Assembly (NCBI GenBank): GCA_024699855.1
Contig: JAMPIQ010000001.1
Coordinates: forward strand, 14,756,001-14,820,000
Length of the DNA stretch: 64,000 bases
DNA from: Aphelenchoides besseyi
Taxonomy: Eukaryota; Nematoda; Chromadorea; Rhabditida; Aphelenchoididae
Direction of reading: 5' to 3'
Shown: one piece after another, positions 27,401-39,993 of the stretch
Layout of the letters: the number at the start of each line of letters is the position of its first letter
Numbering within the stretch: position 1 is the stretch's first letter
Notes under the pieces: model-generated
What the model saw: the letters and a program-made list of their open reading frames with translations, nothing else
Told to the model about the DNA's origin: nothing
Databases searched by the model: none
Made by a program: the position numbers and the translations under genes

Positions 27401-28716
27401 TGATTGTGCTGATGAGTACATGGAGATCAGAAACATTGGGGCCTCAGCGAACTGTCAACATCCGGCTTGTGCCAATAAGAACGACGACATGAAAGAGGCT
27501 GTTCGCTTTTGTCAGAATCATGCTCCAACACGTTGGGTCTCGAAATCTGCGTTTGTACAAGTGAGTGTCGTAAACTGATTAGTAAGATGCGAAAGAGTTT
27601 AGATTGTTACATCGGAGGTTTTGCAAAGCGAATACGCGGCTTCTTTTGCCTTCACTTACAAAGTTTTGGATTGTGAGTTTTAATCGTCTACTCATTTGTA
27701 TTTTTTGGTTTTTAGCGTGCAATCGAACAATCACAATCACGCCCGGAGATCGATGGGCAAGCGGACGAATAACATCGCCGAACTATCCAAACAGCTACGA
27801 CGATAACTCGACGTGTACGACTGAGATATTGGCCCCAAATGATCAACAGATTTTGCTTGTTTTCAAAGATTTTGTTGTTGAACGTGCTGCACAATCTCGA
27901 CAACCGTTTAACAGACGATTTGGAATTGTATACAATCGTTACCAGCGTTACGGTTCGATTCCAAATTCTTATGCAACATGTGCACATGACTCGTTGACGG
28001 TATGTTTGTTGTTGAGACAAACTTACAGGCGTTCTTAGATCATGTACAACACCAGTGATCCAATGGACAATGGAACTTTTTGCGGCTATTATGTTCCACC
28101 GGCGCGTATTAGTTCATCAAACATCATGACACTTATTTTCCGAACTGACGGAGATGTCTCGTACGGTGGCTATTCGGCTAACTATTACACTGCACGAATA
28201 ATCGAGGAGAATGATTACAACAAGTTTTACGACTTTGCTCCGATTTACGAAATTGAAGGCGTTTTTGCGAACATCGGTTTCCCGGGCTACAACGAAAATA
28301 CAACTCAACGGTAAGAACGAACGTTCAATTCACTCATTTCTTTTGCAGATGGCAAGTTGTTCCGCCGGCTGGAATGGATTGTACATTCAAAATCGTTGTT
28401 CACATGTCTAATACTCGATTTTGTAATGAAGATGAGTATTCCAAGTGGGTTCACTATGAAGGTACAACTCCACCGACTGAATGGACCAAATTGCCGTGTC
28501 AAGTGAGTGGACTAAAACACAACCAACTAATCGACTTTGCAGGATGTGAACATGGAAGTCAAAATACCGAGCGGTGAGCGTGCGATGTTCGAATTCAAAT
28601 CCGACTCGAATCGTCGCAATAACGGAATGGGTCTAAAAGTTCTCTGGACATGTATCGACTCGACCACGCCCGTTTACATGATCGAAGATACCACTGATTC
28701 CGGCTCAAGAGCATAA
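12497..28716 (+). CDS. Cubilin-type EGF/CUB endocytic receptor
   Basis: A very large secreted, membrane-associated receptor of about 4,000 residues. It starts MKLGFIWLIVLCCLILQVSC (signal peptide) and continues into a cubilin-like N-terminal oligomerisation region. Near 13124-14430 there are about eight EGF modules, including the calcium-binding type (DIDECAAAPC, DFDECES). From about 14430 to 28680 I count about 27 CUB domains, many opening with CGG and containing SPNYP/SPNFP motifs (for example near 15510, 16470, 22120 and 27770). This count and order match vertebrate cubilin, which with amnionless takes up vitamin B12-intrinsic factor and other ligands. The dozens of introns are about 45 nt except one of about 1.29 kb at 23733-25020. 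No transmembrane helix follows the last CUB, as in cubilin. Stop at 28714-28716; AATAAA at 28736. Confidence 0.92.
23733..25020 (+). other. Single long intron of the cubilin gene
   Basis: The exon ending in EAPEGQVVS stops at a GTAAGT near 23733. The CUB domain resumes after ATTTCAG near 25020 with LNITRLDLEFVV. Every other intron I could place in this gene is about 40-60 nt, so this one is some 25 times longer. It contains the complete opposite-strand ZC3H10-like gene. Confidence 0.85.
23838..24718 (-). CDS. CCCH zinc-finger protein, ZC3H10-like, nested in cubilin intron
   Basis: Two exons: 24718 to about 24572 and about 24523 to 23838, joined across a short GTAAAT...TTTCAG intron. They encode about 275 residues with three CCCH fingers. 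Finger 1 is CRDFVNRSCYRGESCQFAH (C-x7-C-x5-C-x3-H). Finger 2, spanning the splice junction, is CSDYQTYGCYNESCQLIH (C-x7-C-x4-C-x3-H). Finger 3 is CRQFQNGQCRRGENCRYWH. The unusual x4 spacing in the middle finger and the order are as in vertebrate ZC3H10. A coiled coil (IQQLEQQNNDLRVEIQRVKR) follows, again as in ZC3H10, then a Gln/Thr-rich tail. The family is implicated in RNA binding. The gene starts MSDRKSRKSKKVCRDF and is transcribed against cubilin. Confidence 0.88.
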
Positions 28717-29562
28717 TTCGTCTTATTTTATGTGTAATAAATCTGTTATCTCTAACAAATTCAAACGAGCCAAATGACCAATGGCGTAGGCAATCGGCTG
28801 CTGTTCGTGAAGAGCGGCAAGAAACGAAGGTCTTTTTGTTTGGGACCAGCGATTCGAAGAGCACTTGGATTAACACGTGAGATTCTTCAAACGTTCGGAA
28901 CGTAAAAAAACAAAAGAACAGACTTTGATCATTTTAAAGGATTAAATGTTCTAAAACTTTTTGTACTTTAAACTTTTGATTCAAATCAACTGATTTTTTG
29001 CTTAGCCGAGTGTGTCTGACATTTTGTTTACGCTTAGTTTTGTGTCATTAATTAGCCCTTTGATTAGGCTCTTATCTTTCGGCTAACACTTAATAGCAGA
29101 ACTTGCTTCATTCAAACTTTCTCTTCAATGATGACTTTAAAGAGCAAATAGGCGTTTCAACATCGGACGTTTCTGAGTTATCAGTTCAACTTCTGTGCAA
29201 CACGTTGTGTCCGCGCTGTTTGAATGCGATGAGAGGTTGGAACGTTGTAATTGGTTGATAAGATAACGTCAGTGAAGAAAAAGCTAATTAATTTCATGAA
29301 CTCAATCTTTCCATTAGAAATATGGGACTATCAATGTAGTGAACTGTTTTTTGAATTGTGCTAAACGTGTACGTTCGAAGGAGCATTTTGGTTAGCGATC
29401 AGTTCTCTCGGGTTTCAGTTAAAAAGTTTATAAACTAGAACGTTTTTGGAGTGAGTGCACTTTAGCCACGTTTTTGTTAAATAAAAGTTACGTGTCGTGT
29501 AAAGAACCGTTCATAGTAGTGTGTTTGCCTGTCGCTCAAACTTAAGGCTGAAGACTTTTAGC
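28717..29562. other. Intergenic: cubilin 3' end and alpha-glucosidase promoter region
   Basis: Contains the cubilin polyadenylation signal (AATAAA at 28736). A short plus-strand frame at 28778-28903 follows it, and I cannot assign it. AT-rich sequence leads to the GH31 start. Nothing else is recognised. Confidence 0.5.
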
Positions 29563-32500
29563 ATGCAATCGCTCAACCTTTTGCTGCGACTATCGATCGC
29601 GGTGCTCGTCATCTCCGGCTCATGGGCAGAAGAGTCGTTGAGTAAGAGAGAACGCAATTGGCAGGAAATTGCTGAGTTCGCCACAAACTATGTCGATCCA
29701 CTTGAACGTGTCGATTGTGGACCCGATCCATACATGTCAGAAGATATATGCAAAAGTCGTGGTTGTGTATGGTCGCCGACTTCGACACCTGTAAGCTATT
29801 AATACTTGAACCTTATAGTAATCTTTTAGACTGAACAACGTGTTCCGTGGTGTCATTATCCGGCAAAAACCGGTTATTACATACCCACCGGATCGGACAC
29901 CTCAAAATGGAAAAAATCTCCGGTTTCAGTCAAAAATCCTTTCGCCGCTGATGCTCCAACAATCAACTTCAAACAACAGGCCATGGGTTCAGCTGTTCGA
30001 CTCACTATCGATACTGATGACAGGTAAGACAACGAGCAATTGAAAAGAACTAAGATTTGCAGTTTTGTTCCTGATATCGACCTTAGCTACAATGCGGAAA
30101 TTCAATCGGATGAGCAGTTGATCATTCAAGTCCACAACTCATCCGTTGCATCATTTACCGTTGAACGAAAAGGATCAAAAGTACGGATTTGGGATACGAG
30201 CATTGGTATAGTTTGCAAGTAGTTTAATGCTTAAATGAGTGTTTGCAGGTGGTCTTTTGTTCGGTAGCAACTATATTCAAATTGCAACGTTTTTGCGAAC
30301 TGACAAGATCTTCGGATTTGGCGAAAACATTCATCAAACTATAAAAGTAATTAGGTTTCTGTGCACTAAACTGAAACTACTTTTTAGCACGATATGACTC
30401 GCTACTCCACTTGGCCACTTTTCGCTCGTGACAAGCCGCCAAATAGTAAGGATGAAGTTTACGAGAATCTTTACGGTAGCAATTAACTTGTCATCAATGA
30501 AGACTTATCTTTTTAAGGTGTTCACAACTTCTACGTGGGTATTGAAGATGATGGAAAAGCTCATGGTGTATTCTTGTTGAATTCAAATGCACAAGAAGTT
30601 TCCACAGGTCCCGGTCCTCATTTGGTTTATCGAGCTATTGGTGGTCGATTCGATTTCTTCTTTTTGCCCGGTCCAACACCAAACGATGTGCTCGTTCAAT
30701 ATCAAAGAATCGTTGGACGACCGTATCTTCCAGCGTATTGGGCTCTGGGTTATCAAGTGAGTTCTTAAATACAAATGTTCGCTAATTGTTCTTGTAGTTT
30801 TGTCGTTACGGTTACACAGGTCTCGATGAAGTCAAATCGACAATTAAGCGCATTCAAGGAGCTCAAATTCCAATTGATGTTGTTTACGCAGGTATCAGCC
30901 GGTTTGTTGGTTGAAAGGGAGTATAGTAAAGTCTTTCAGACATCGATTATATGGAGCGCTATAAAGACTTCACAACTGGAGCCAAAAATTGGTCTGGATT
31001 TGCCGATTATGCAAACGAGTTGCACAAAAACGACATGAAAGTGACTTTGATCTTCGATCCAGCAGTTGAAGTTGATTACGACTCATTTCAACGAGCCTTA
31101 GATCAAGTAAGTGCTTATAAAAGTTAATGTAATTGAAATGTTTCAGAAAGCGAACTTCATCAGCTGGCCCACAGCCGATTTAGTTGATCATGAGATTCAA
31201 GACCAATATCCGTTGGCCAAAGACACCCTCTATATGCTGGCAGTTGTGTGGCCGGACAATCACGTCGCTTTTCCTGGTTAGTTATAAGATTTACAACAAG
31301 GTACTGGGCATTCATTTAGATTTCTACGATGACACTTTGGCAACAGAGAACTGGTGGGTCAAGGAGTTTGTTGATTACCATAAGAAGGTTAACATTATCG
31401 TATCTAATATCTTGCTAAGCTATATTTTTAGATGCCCTTTGATGGGCTGTGGATCGACATGAATGAACCAAGTTCATTCGGAACTAACGAAAAGAATCCC
31501 TGGTACTTTAACAGGTCTGTTAACACGCTCGTGTTTAATACAAGTTGCCTTTAGTTCTGATCATCCGAGTATCAAACCACTCAATTGTCCAGTCACCGGT
31601 GACTATAAGAACCTCGAATACCCGCCGTATCGTACGTGGAGTTCTTACACGTAAGAGCGAAACGATAACTTAATCCAATTAATGGTTTACAGCTATGGTG
31701 ATGTTCCTTTGTGTCAAGTTACTGTGTGTATGAGCGGAGTTGTAAATCGTGGGAAACAAAATGTCTACAATACAAAATCGATGTATGGCTTGAAAGAAAC
31801 TGTTTCAACATGGAAAGCACAAAAAGCATCAGTTGGCAAACGCGGTCAATTGATTTCTCGATCCACTTTCCCATCTTCTGGTCGATACGGTGGTCATTGG
31901 TTGGGAGACAATACGGCAAGATGGGAAGACTTACGAACAGCAATCATCGGAGCACAAGAATTCAACATTTTCGGCATTCCACACGTGGGTTCGGACGTGT
32001 GTGGCTTCATTGCTGATACGAACGAAGAACTCTGTCTGCGATGGCAACAACTCGGAGCTTTTCATTCGTTCTTCCGGTATGATTGAAACAAACAAGAAAT
32101 GAAAATTTTAATTGTTAGCAACCACAACACTTTGGGTGCCAAACCACAGGATCCGCCTCAATGGAACTCGGTGGCTCAAGCAACACGAACAGCTAATTTA
32201 TGGCGTTATAGACATTTACCGTATTTGTACAGGTAAATATGAGCATTTAAATCATGTCGACTTCTTATTTTCAGTTTACATTTTTATGCTTCGAAACACG
32301 GCGGTTCAGTGATTCGCCCAGTGGCTTTTGAGTTTCCGCTTGATCGTCGAGCTTATGATTTAAGCTATCAGTTTATGTGGGGACCGGCAGTCATTGTTGT
32401 TCCTGTTACATCGGACGTAAGATTGACTCTCGAATCCGATTTCAAACTTAGCTTTAGGGAGTGGACACAGTTGACGGTTATTTGCCAGAAGATGCAGAGT

Positions 32501-33166
32501 GGTATTATCTTTACTCCAAATACTACGGTTCCCAAGCGAACTCTGGCGATGCAACTTTCCCAGCTCCACGAAACAGCAGTGCTCCAGCCTTTGTTCGAGG
32601 TGGTTATGTGATTCCACGACAAGTACCCGGACTTACGACTACAGCTTCACGTCGTAATCACTTCCAACTTTTAGTTACGTGCAGTGAGTTTATCTTAAAA
32701 ATGATAGTATAAAAGTTAATTGTATTATAGACAAGCATATAGCACCCGTTAAAGCGGCTGTTGGCACTTTCTATTTGGACGATGGAGAAACATGGGCCGA
32801 TGATCCAGCAACATTGGATTTCTATCAGTTCAACTACAACTTCACGTACAATGCAAAACAAGCAACGTTGGAAATTGTGATGGCTAACAAACCAAAGGTT
32901 AACATCTTACTTGTCTTGTAACTTCATTTCGTTTACAGAACAAATTCACTTTGCCGCCAATCGAAGAAATCGAGGTCTTTGGTTACACGGAATCCGCAAC
33001 AATCAAGAGCGTTCAAGTGAACGGCAATGCCGCTCAACTGTCAACGTCCGAATCCTTCTACAGTGGAATCACAAATGTTCTTCGACTACGCAAATCAGAC
33101 ACCGGATTCATTCAATTGAACGATCATCTCGACAAATGGGTTGTCACTTGGAAGAATACATTCTAA
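29563..33166 (+). CDS. Trefoil-domain GH31 alpha-glucosidase (acid alpha-glucosidase/maltase type)
   Basis: Hydrolyses terminal alpha-1,4-glucosidic bonds of maltose and glycogen, in lysosome or secretory lumen. The protein begins MQSLNLLLRLSIAVLVISGS (signal peptide). A P-type trefoil domain follows (VDCGPDPYMSEDICKSRGC with further Cys near 29850), then an N-terminal beta-sandwich and the GH31 barrel. The catalytic nucleophile motif DGLWIDMNEPSSFG lies near 31440-31480. The acid/base region HWLGDNTARWEDL lies near 31896-31935, followed by GSDVCGF near 31990 and a C-terminal beta region. About 14 short introns preserve the frame, for a total of roughly 900 residues, as in GAA and nematode AAGR proteins. 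Stop at 33164-33166; AATAAA at 33185. All core catalytic motifs are intact, so the enzyme should be active. Which paralog it is cannot be told from sequence inspection. Confidence 0.92.
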
Positions 33167-35485
33167 AGACCACTTGCACTCCATAATAAACTTTACTCTC
33201 AAACACATTTAAGACACAACAACTTGTCGTTTATTTCATTAATGCTCTAAAGTCTGCAGTGATTAAGGAACATGGAGAGCCGAAATGACTTTTATCATCC
33301 ACATATGAGAGCAGCAGATGTCCTTTCTTCGCTCTCGAAACCCAGTAATTTGTTACCTCTGGTTGAACAAACCGCTGAAGAGAAGTCGAAACGTGCCGAC
33401 CACTTCAACTGACCGCACGGTCGTTAAGAGATGACTTCCGAGCTCATCAAATTGCGTGCTCGTCGTTCATTATGAGTTTTCCTCTTTTCCGTGCGTTTAA
33501 TCGAGTTTTTGGTGCTCCCGAAGATGAATTATCCACGTCGTTCGTCGAAAAAGCCGATCAGCCGGCCGACTGCGGCGGATCGAACAAAAATTTTGGCCCA
33601 CAATCTGGAGTTTTCGTTTGAAACCCCGCAAAATTTTTCGATTAGAAGGATCTGTTTTTGTCGTTTGCGCGCTCGCAGCGTCTTCGAACGTGCGGGCGGA
33701 GCGCAAATTTAAATGCCGTCTAATTGCGGTTCACGTCGTTTTCATTGCGCAGATTTCGTTTTTTTGGCGAAATTCCAATTCAAAAAATGCGATTAATTGC
33801 GTTTTGCCGCAATTCGAGAGTGGTCGTTAACGTCAAATTCCGAAAGCATCCGCGCTTGTTCTGGGACGGTTTTCTTCTCCGCAAAACGCGTAAATCTCCG
33901 AGTTTGTTGGCATCGAAAATTGCCAGTGGACAAACAGACGGATCGCATTTCCCTTTTTCGCGACGGCCAATTTGTTTTCATTTCGACGATTTTCAGATCT
34001 TTGATGTGATCCACGATGCCGTTCAGTTCAGCGAAGCGACGACAAGCTTGGAAACGCTCGTGGACGTTGGGGCCCGTCAACGAATGGTTAGTTCGAAAAG
34101 CGGGGAGAGGGAATCAGAAGGACGCAACTTTCCGGCAGGAAATCGAATTTATGCAAATCATCGAGAGTTAGTCTTCTCGCAACTTTCCCTCCGGTCTGTC
34201 ACAGATTAGTCAGCAAAGTTTTGTTTTGGTTTCGTGGGCAATCGACGGACGTTTTGTTTAATTAGCAAGCAATAAAACCACTGGGAATTTGCTGTTCCTG
34301 CCGCTCTTCCTTCCCGCGCTTCTTCGGCAAATTGGCTTTCTTCTTTTTTTGTTTTATTCGTGTCACGAACACTAGACGCAAACTTCTGCCGATTTGCATT
34401 CGAATTGATTTCCGCAAGATTGAACCGCCGTCGAAATTTGCACGCTGTGAGCTCGTGGTTTCGCGCAAAAATCGTCTTTCTAACCCAACTTTCACTGCAG
34501 TGATCCCAATTTGGAGATGAGCGACGCAAATCGGGAGTCCGGTGGCTTCAAATCGCAACAACTCTCGACTCCACACAACAATCGAAGGCACACTGTTTGG
34601 TTCGTTTCGGGCCGAAAGTAAGTTTAACAACGTGCGAAATGAGAGTGAGAGCGTTTTTTCGACTTTTGGGACGCCGGAAAGTTTTCGGGATCTCATGGGG
34701 CTCCGAACTTCCTTGCTCTTAATCGCGATTCTCACGGTCATCTTCGTTAAAAGAGTGTTCGCTAATTGCAAGCGGAAATTCAATTAAAAGCGAATCGATT
34801 CGCGTTGCCAATTTGCTGCTTCCACGTCGAACCGACGTGCAGAGGAGGTTTTTGTTGTCGACGTCGTTTCGGCATTTCACCGGTGGCTGGTGGAGGATGT
34901 GAAGCCGACTTTGGCGCCCCGATCGGATTAATTTGATCCCAACAATGACGTTTTCCGGCCAAAGACCGACCAGTGGGTTTAGTTGGTTCTGCGCAGAGCG
35001 ACGCAGAAAGAGCAAACAAGACGAGCGGCTTCACGCGTTTTTCTTCCCAATGGCATTTTTGTTTCGAAAACAAGCCGAATTTCGGGGGCCCGAAGAACGT
35101 CATTGCAAATCGATCGGGGACGTTTGATTGATTGCGATTCCAATTTGCGTCTTTTTCCTCATCACTCGATTTCCCGTGGAATCAAATCGGAAATTTTCGT
35201 TCGTTTTTGCGGATCTTTTTTGGCGGATTCGAGACGGCCAATTGGAGTGGTCAGAAAGGCTTTTTCTCTCTTTTTTTCGCCGACTTTAGGCCGGAAGAAT
35301 GAAAAGCGTAAACGCCGACTTCACCAAAAAAAATTCGGCACACGCAGTTTCAAATTCTCGTTGTTCTTTTTTTGATTCGAATCGGTTGTGCGCGTTTCCG
35401 TGTTTGATGTTCCGCTCAATAATCGTTACGCTTTGCCGCCAAAACGTCTTCGACCGTTGGCAACGAGAATGACGGTGCTCGGCGT
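33167..35485. other. Long 5' region of the PDE4 gene, T- and CG-containing, no firm exon
   Basis: About 2.3 kb between the GH31 polyadenylation signal and the first PDE4 exon I can support. Many overlapping open frames in all phases reflect base composition rather than coding. One plausible exon at about 33997-34083, plus strand, follows TTTTCAG and ends at GTTAGT. It encodes IFDVIHDAVQFSEATTSLET. It could be an upstream or alternative PDE4 exon, but I could not link it. Confidence 0.35.
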
Positions 35486-38400
35486 ATGGTCCCCAATTCC
35501 TTAAGCGAAAAATCCACGAGTCTTCGGCAGCGTTTAATGAGACGTGGCAATCGAACGCCGTTGGAAACCACCCCAACAACGCCAACGAACAAGAAAATTC
35601 CGTTTGCCGGATTGTTGCGTCGGGATCTTCATCTGAACCACTTTTTCCATCGGCAAAATCGCCGTTTTAGTCCGACGACTTCGAACGCCGATTCCAAGCT
35701 GACTGATGCCCTGCGCGAATTGACTTCCATAGCCGATGGTCCATCATCGACGACGCCGCCGCGTTCGAACGTACGTTTGCCGTCCTCGTCGTCCTCCGGT
35801 GGCTTCCATTCAAATTTGCTCGGAGTCGAAAGTCGGCAACATGCGAGAAGAGAGAGTTTCCTCTACAAATTGGAGGAACCGTCCCTTTTTGTCACTGATC
35901 ACAAGACTAGACCGGCCTCACGCTGCTCGTCAGTCACTTCTCAAGATCCGATAATGTAAGTTTCCAAAACGCAAACAACACGTTTTATTGAAACGCAAAC
36001 AAATGCGGTGCAATTGAAAAAAACCACTTAAAATTTTAATCCATTTGAAACTTCTTTGTGCGTGCAAAATGCTCTCACTTTTGCGCGCATTCAAAAGAAA
36101 AACACACCGGAAATTTTGCGTCTCGACGTCCGTATGGCCAAAAGAAATCGAATTTTACGTCGTTGTCGGCACTTTCTTTTGGCGAAGACGATGATTTTTT
36201 CTGAACGAACAGTTTTCTCTCGATTCTCAAATTCCACCGGCGACGACCACCATCCAAATCGCTCGGTGTTTTTGGTTGTCAAAATTTTGTCCACCTCCCA
36301 AAAAAATGGTTTTTCGGTTTCCCACGCTTTGCGTCCAATTAAAAAGGCGGATTTTACGTTAAAATCTCTAGAGGAAAATTCGAAGACCGGCGACAAAAAA
36401 GAAGTGAAGCAGAAGACTCACGGAAAAAAAAGTTTTTTACGTTTGTAACACACGGTATTCCGTTTTTTTGGCACATTAAAGGGAATCGACCGGTTCACTT
36501 CCGCTTTGCGTGTGATCGTTACAACGAGAACGTTGGTCTGAAAGAGCGTCGAAATGTTGTGAACCGTGTCGATTGCTTGGCTCACCACTTCTAATTGTCG
36601 TTCGTAGTTATGCACAAGATTTCGAACGTCCGTCTCAACGTTCCTTCTTAACATCGAGTCGTCGAAGGACCGAAAAGTAACGGGGGAATGTTGAGAGCGT
36701 AAAGAATTCGAACTTGTTTTTTGATCACATCGGAAATAGGCGGACGTTTTTTGCGCGTTTCGCTTTTTATCGGAATTTCAATTTGGCCGCGTGGTGGTTT
36801 TGACAAGCGAAACGTTGCAAATTTTTTGTGTTTGCGCACGTGTTTTCGACTTCATCGTCGTTTTTGAAGACATTTGAATGTCACCAACGAGATGACGTTG
36901 TTCGATATGGACGAGCAGACGCGACGGAAATTTTCATGTGCTGCTACACTGCAACCCACCGAAAGGGAACGAGCTCCGTCGGCTGTACTTCTTCAACAGC
37001 AGTTGGCCGGCGTTAAACGGCGCAAAAACTCGTGTTGGAATCTGGAGAGTGGATCAGCGAGAAGGTAAAGAAAATGTGCGCAAGAAGTTTAAGACCAAAA
37101 AACGGTTCACGTCACTTCGGGAATCTCTTTCCTGCAATTTTCTTTTTGCGGCTTTCAATTGCAAGCAAACGGGGGAAAATGAGTGTGTTGAGTTGTTGAA
37201 AAAAACTTTCTAAAATGCCCAAACGGTAAGTACAAACCCGAAAAACCACAAACCTTTTCGTTGACTTCAAATTCACGTTTAGACATGGAGACGAAATCAT
37301 CGTAACACCATTCGCCCAGTTGTTGTCCTCGTTGCGAAACGTGCGTTCGAATTTGATTTCAATTGCGAATCTGCCGAACGATGAAGAAAAATATCGAATT
37401 CCAAAACGACCTCCGCTCCATAACACTCCGCTGCCAGAGGTTAATTGACGCTTCAGATACTCGACTAATCGTGTTTTAGCCCGCGCAGCAGTGCGCTCAA
37501 GAGACGTTGGAGGAGTTGGATTGGTGTCTAGATCAGTTGGAAGCAATTCAACTTCACCGGTCAGTTTCCGAAATGGCATCTAGCAAAGTAAGTAACGAGT
37601 ACACAAACAAGAAACTCGGCTTTTTAGTTCCGCAAACTTCTCAACAAAGAACTGTCGCAGTTCGCTGAGTCTTCGAAGTCGGGAACTCAAGTGACCAAGT
37701 TTCTGATTAACACGTACATGGATCGTGAGGAGGAACAGGACGACAACGTGAATCGTAGTGGAACGGACAAAGACGTGAGTATTTGAATCAGTTAATGTGC
37801 CAATGTCGACATCAACAAACCCAACGTCACAAGAGCTTTTTGCGCAAAACTTTGTTCTCAACTTTACCGGTCAGCTAGTCAAAATTCTAATGGTTTCGAG
37901 GAATGTTTGTTGTTGTGTTCATGACGATGCCGAGTTTTCGAAAGGCGTCTCTCATGAAAAAAAACATTGCTTGACGCTTCTGATCCTTTTTTGCTCGTTT
38001 AATGACGTCGGAATTCACCTCGGGATTCGCTGCGCAATTCCTCTTGCCGTTCTGCGTGTTTTAACAACTCGGAAGCGTGAAGAAAAATTCGGCCGTGCGC
38101 AAGTAAACGGATTTTGTTAAAAAGAGAAAGAAAAAGATTTTGACGGCGTCAATTTCCGAGGATGCGGAAAAGTGGCCGACGTTTACAAGCGAACGGCATC
38201 CATCAAAAACGCGCCTACGAATTTTTGTTGTGCGTGGAACATACAAAATTTCGTATTTGTTTTCGACCCTCGACACTAATCACACACCGGGACTTTTGAT
38301 TCGCGTCATTTCGATCCCAGTTTTTTCACGATACGCACCGTATGGTTGGCTGTTGTGCGTTGGGTTCGAAGTCAACGGTCGACGCGTCGTCCAAATTGTT

Positions 38401-39993
38401 CGCAACCCGAAGACGAAGAGTAGGGAGATTCATTGAAGACGCAAAAACTGCGACACAAACTCGCGCATTTCCTCTTCAACCTCACGGTTTTCAGGAGACG
38501 TTTGCGCCAACAAGCGGCTCTTCGGCTCACGATTCTCCGACGGTCACGACGCCAATCGCCGCATTGCCTCACGCTCCAATCGGCTCGCCGCAGCTTTCGC
38601 TCTTCAACAAAGCGAAGACGGCGGCGATGTCGAGAATCTCGGGAGTTCGAAGGCTGCGCGCCCAAACTCACGGTGGAACGCCGCCCGAATTTGGCGTTGA
38701 GTGCAGCAAAGAAATTGCCGTGTACATGAATCGAGTAAGTTGTTTTGTTCGAAGCTAAATTCTGTGCTTTCAAGATTAACGACTGGGGACTCAACGTCTT
38801 CAAAATCCACGAGCTTTCGAAGCAACACGCGCTTACTGTCGTTACGTACACAATTCTGCGTGAACGCGATCTGCTGAAACGCTTCGAAATCGCCCCGTCG
38901 ATTCTGGTCACCTATTTACTGAACTTGGAACATCACTATAAAGAGAATCCCTATCACAACCAAATTCACGGCGCCGACGTTGCTCAATCAATCAACGTGC
39001 TCATTTCATCTCCGGCACTTGAAGGCGTTTTCACCGAAATGGAAACGTTGGCAGCTGTTTTTGCTGCGGCAATTCACGATGTCGATCATCCCGGTTACAC
39101 TAATCAGTACCTCATCAACTCGAACTCCGAACTGGCTATTATGTACAACGACGAGAGTGTACTCGAACAGCACCACTTAGCCGTAGCTTTCAAACTCCTC
39201 CAAGACCCTTCCTGTGATTTTTTGTACGCCTGGAGCAAAAAACAACGGCAGGCCTTCAGAAAGATTGTGATTGGAATGGTGAGCAGCCAAAAAATAAGCG
39301 TGTTAATCGCCTTTTAGGTGTTGGCAACCGACATGTCCAAGCACATGAGTTTACTGGCCGATTTGAAGACAATGGTGGAAGCAAAAAAAGTCTCCGGCAG
39401 TTCGGTTGTACAGTTAGATAAATACAACGACAGATCACAAGTTGGTTTATTTGCGAGACAGTGTAATATCCTGCTTCTAGGTTCTTCAATCGATGATTCA
39501 CTTGGCCGACTTGTCGAATCCGACGAAACCAATCGAATTGTATCGTTGTTGGAACGAACGTATTCTCGAAGAGTATTGGCGACAAGGAGACAAAGAAAAA
39601 GAACAGGGATTGGAAGTGAGTCCAATGTGCGATCGTGGGAATGTGACCATCGAAAAAAGTCAAGTAAGCGGTTAATTTGAGGCAACAAAACGCTTGTTTT
39701 AGGTCGGTTTTATCGACTACATTGTGCATCCGCTGTTTGAGACGTGGGCCGAATTAGTGTATCCGGATGCCCAAGAGATTTTGGATCAACTCGAAGACAA
39801 CCGTCTTTGGTATTTGGAGCGAATTCCGAAGGAAGACGAGCGAACGAACGCCCACGAAGCCTCAGGGCCACATCCGGTGACAATAACCACAATGAAATCA
39901 ACTTCTTCAGTCGACAGTCCACGGATTAGCCGTCAGTTGGCGCCGATCCCATCGCCCGATCCGTCAATTGGAGACGAAGAAGAAGAAAAGTAA
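35486..39993 (+). CDS. pde-4: cAMP-specific 3',5'-cyclic phosphodiesterase, PDE4 type
   Basis: Hydrolyses cAMP to AMP and ends PKA signalling. Exon 1 (35486-35956) starts [10 protein letters not shown] and ends with [16 protein letters not shown], the conserved UCR1 start with its PKA site RRES. UCR1 continues in the exon at 37282 ([20 protein letters not shown]). UCR2 spans 37480-37774 ([40 protein letters not shown]). After a linker exon at 38494 the catalytic domain runs from about 38775, with [13 protein letters not shown] and the metal-binding [11 protein letters not shown] near 39074-39105. It continues with [18 protein letters not shown] and EVSPMCDRG, and the protein ends in an acidic tail. 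Having both UCR1 and UCR2 makes this a long-form PDE4. The long introns 1 and 4 (about 1.3 and 0.7 kb) are unusual here and could host alternative promoters. Confidence 0.93.
35957..37281. other. Long PDE4 intron with candidate alternative exons on both strands
   Basis: On the plus strand a frame from ATG at 36874 ([18 protein letters not shown]) stays open to a GTAAAG donor near 37065, so it could be an alternative PDE4 first exon. On the minus strand a frame from about 36840 to 36430 encodes basic sequence followed by a helical segment ([20 protein letters not shown]), possibly with one intron. Neither has a recognised domain. The rest is AT-rich intron. Confidence 0.3.

Noticed and set aside
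33490..33720. Two overlapping opposite-strand frames upstream of PDE4
   Set aside because: They mirror each other, have no supporting splice sites or motifs, and lie in a compositionally biased region.
34262..34783. Long minus-strand open frame (173 codons)
   Set aside because: All frames are open in this low-stop region, the frame starts without ATG support and has no domain or splice context.
38372..38911. Minus-strand 179-codon frame overlapping PDE4
   Set aside because: It is antisense to confirmed PDE4 linker and catalytic exons and has Arg/Ser-rich shadow composition.
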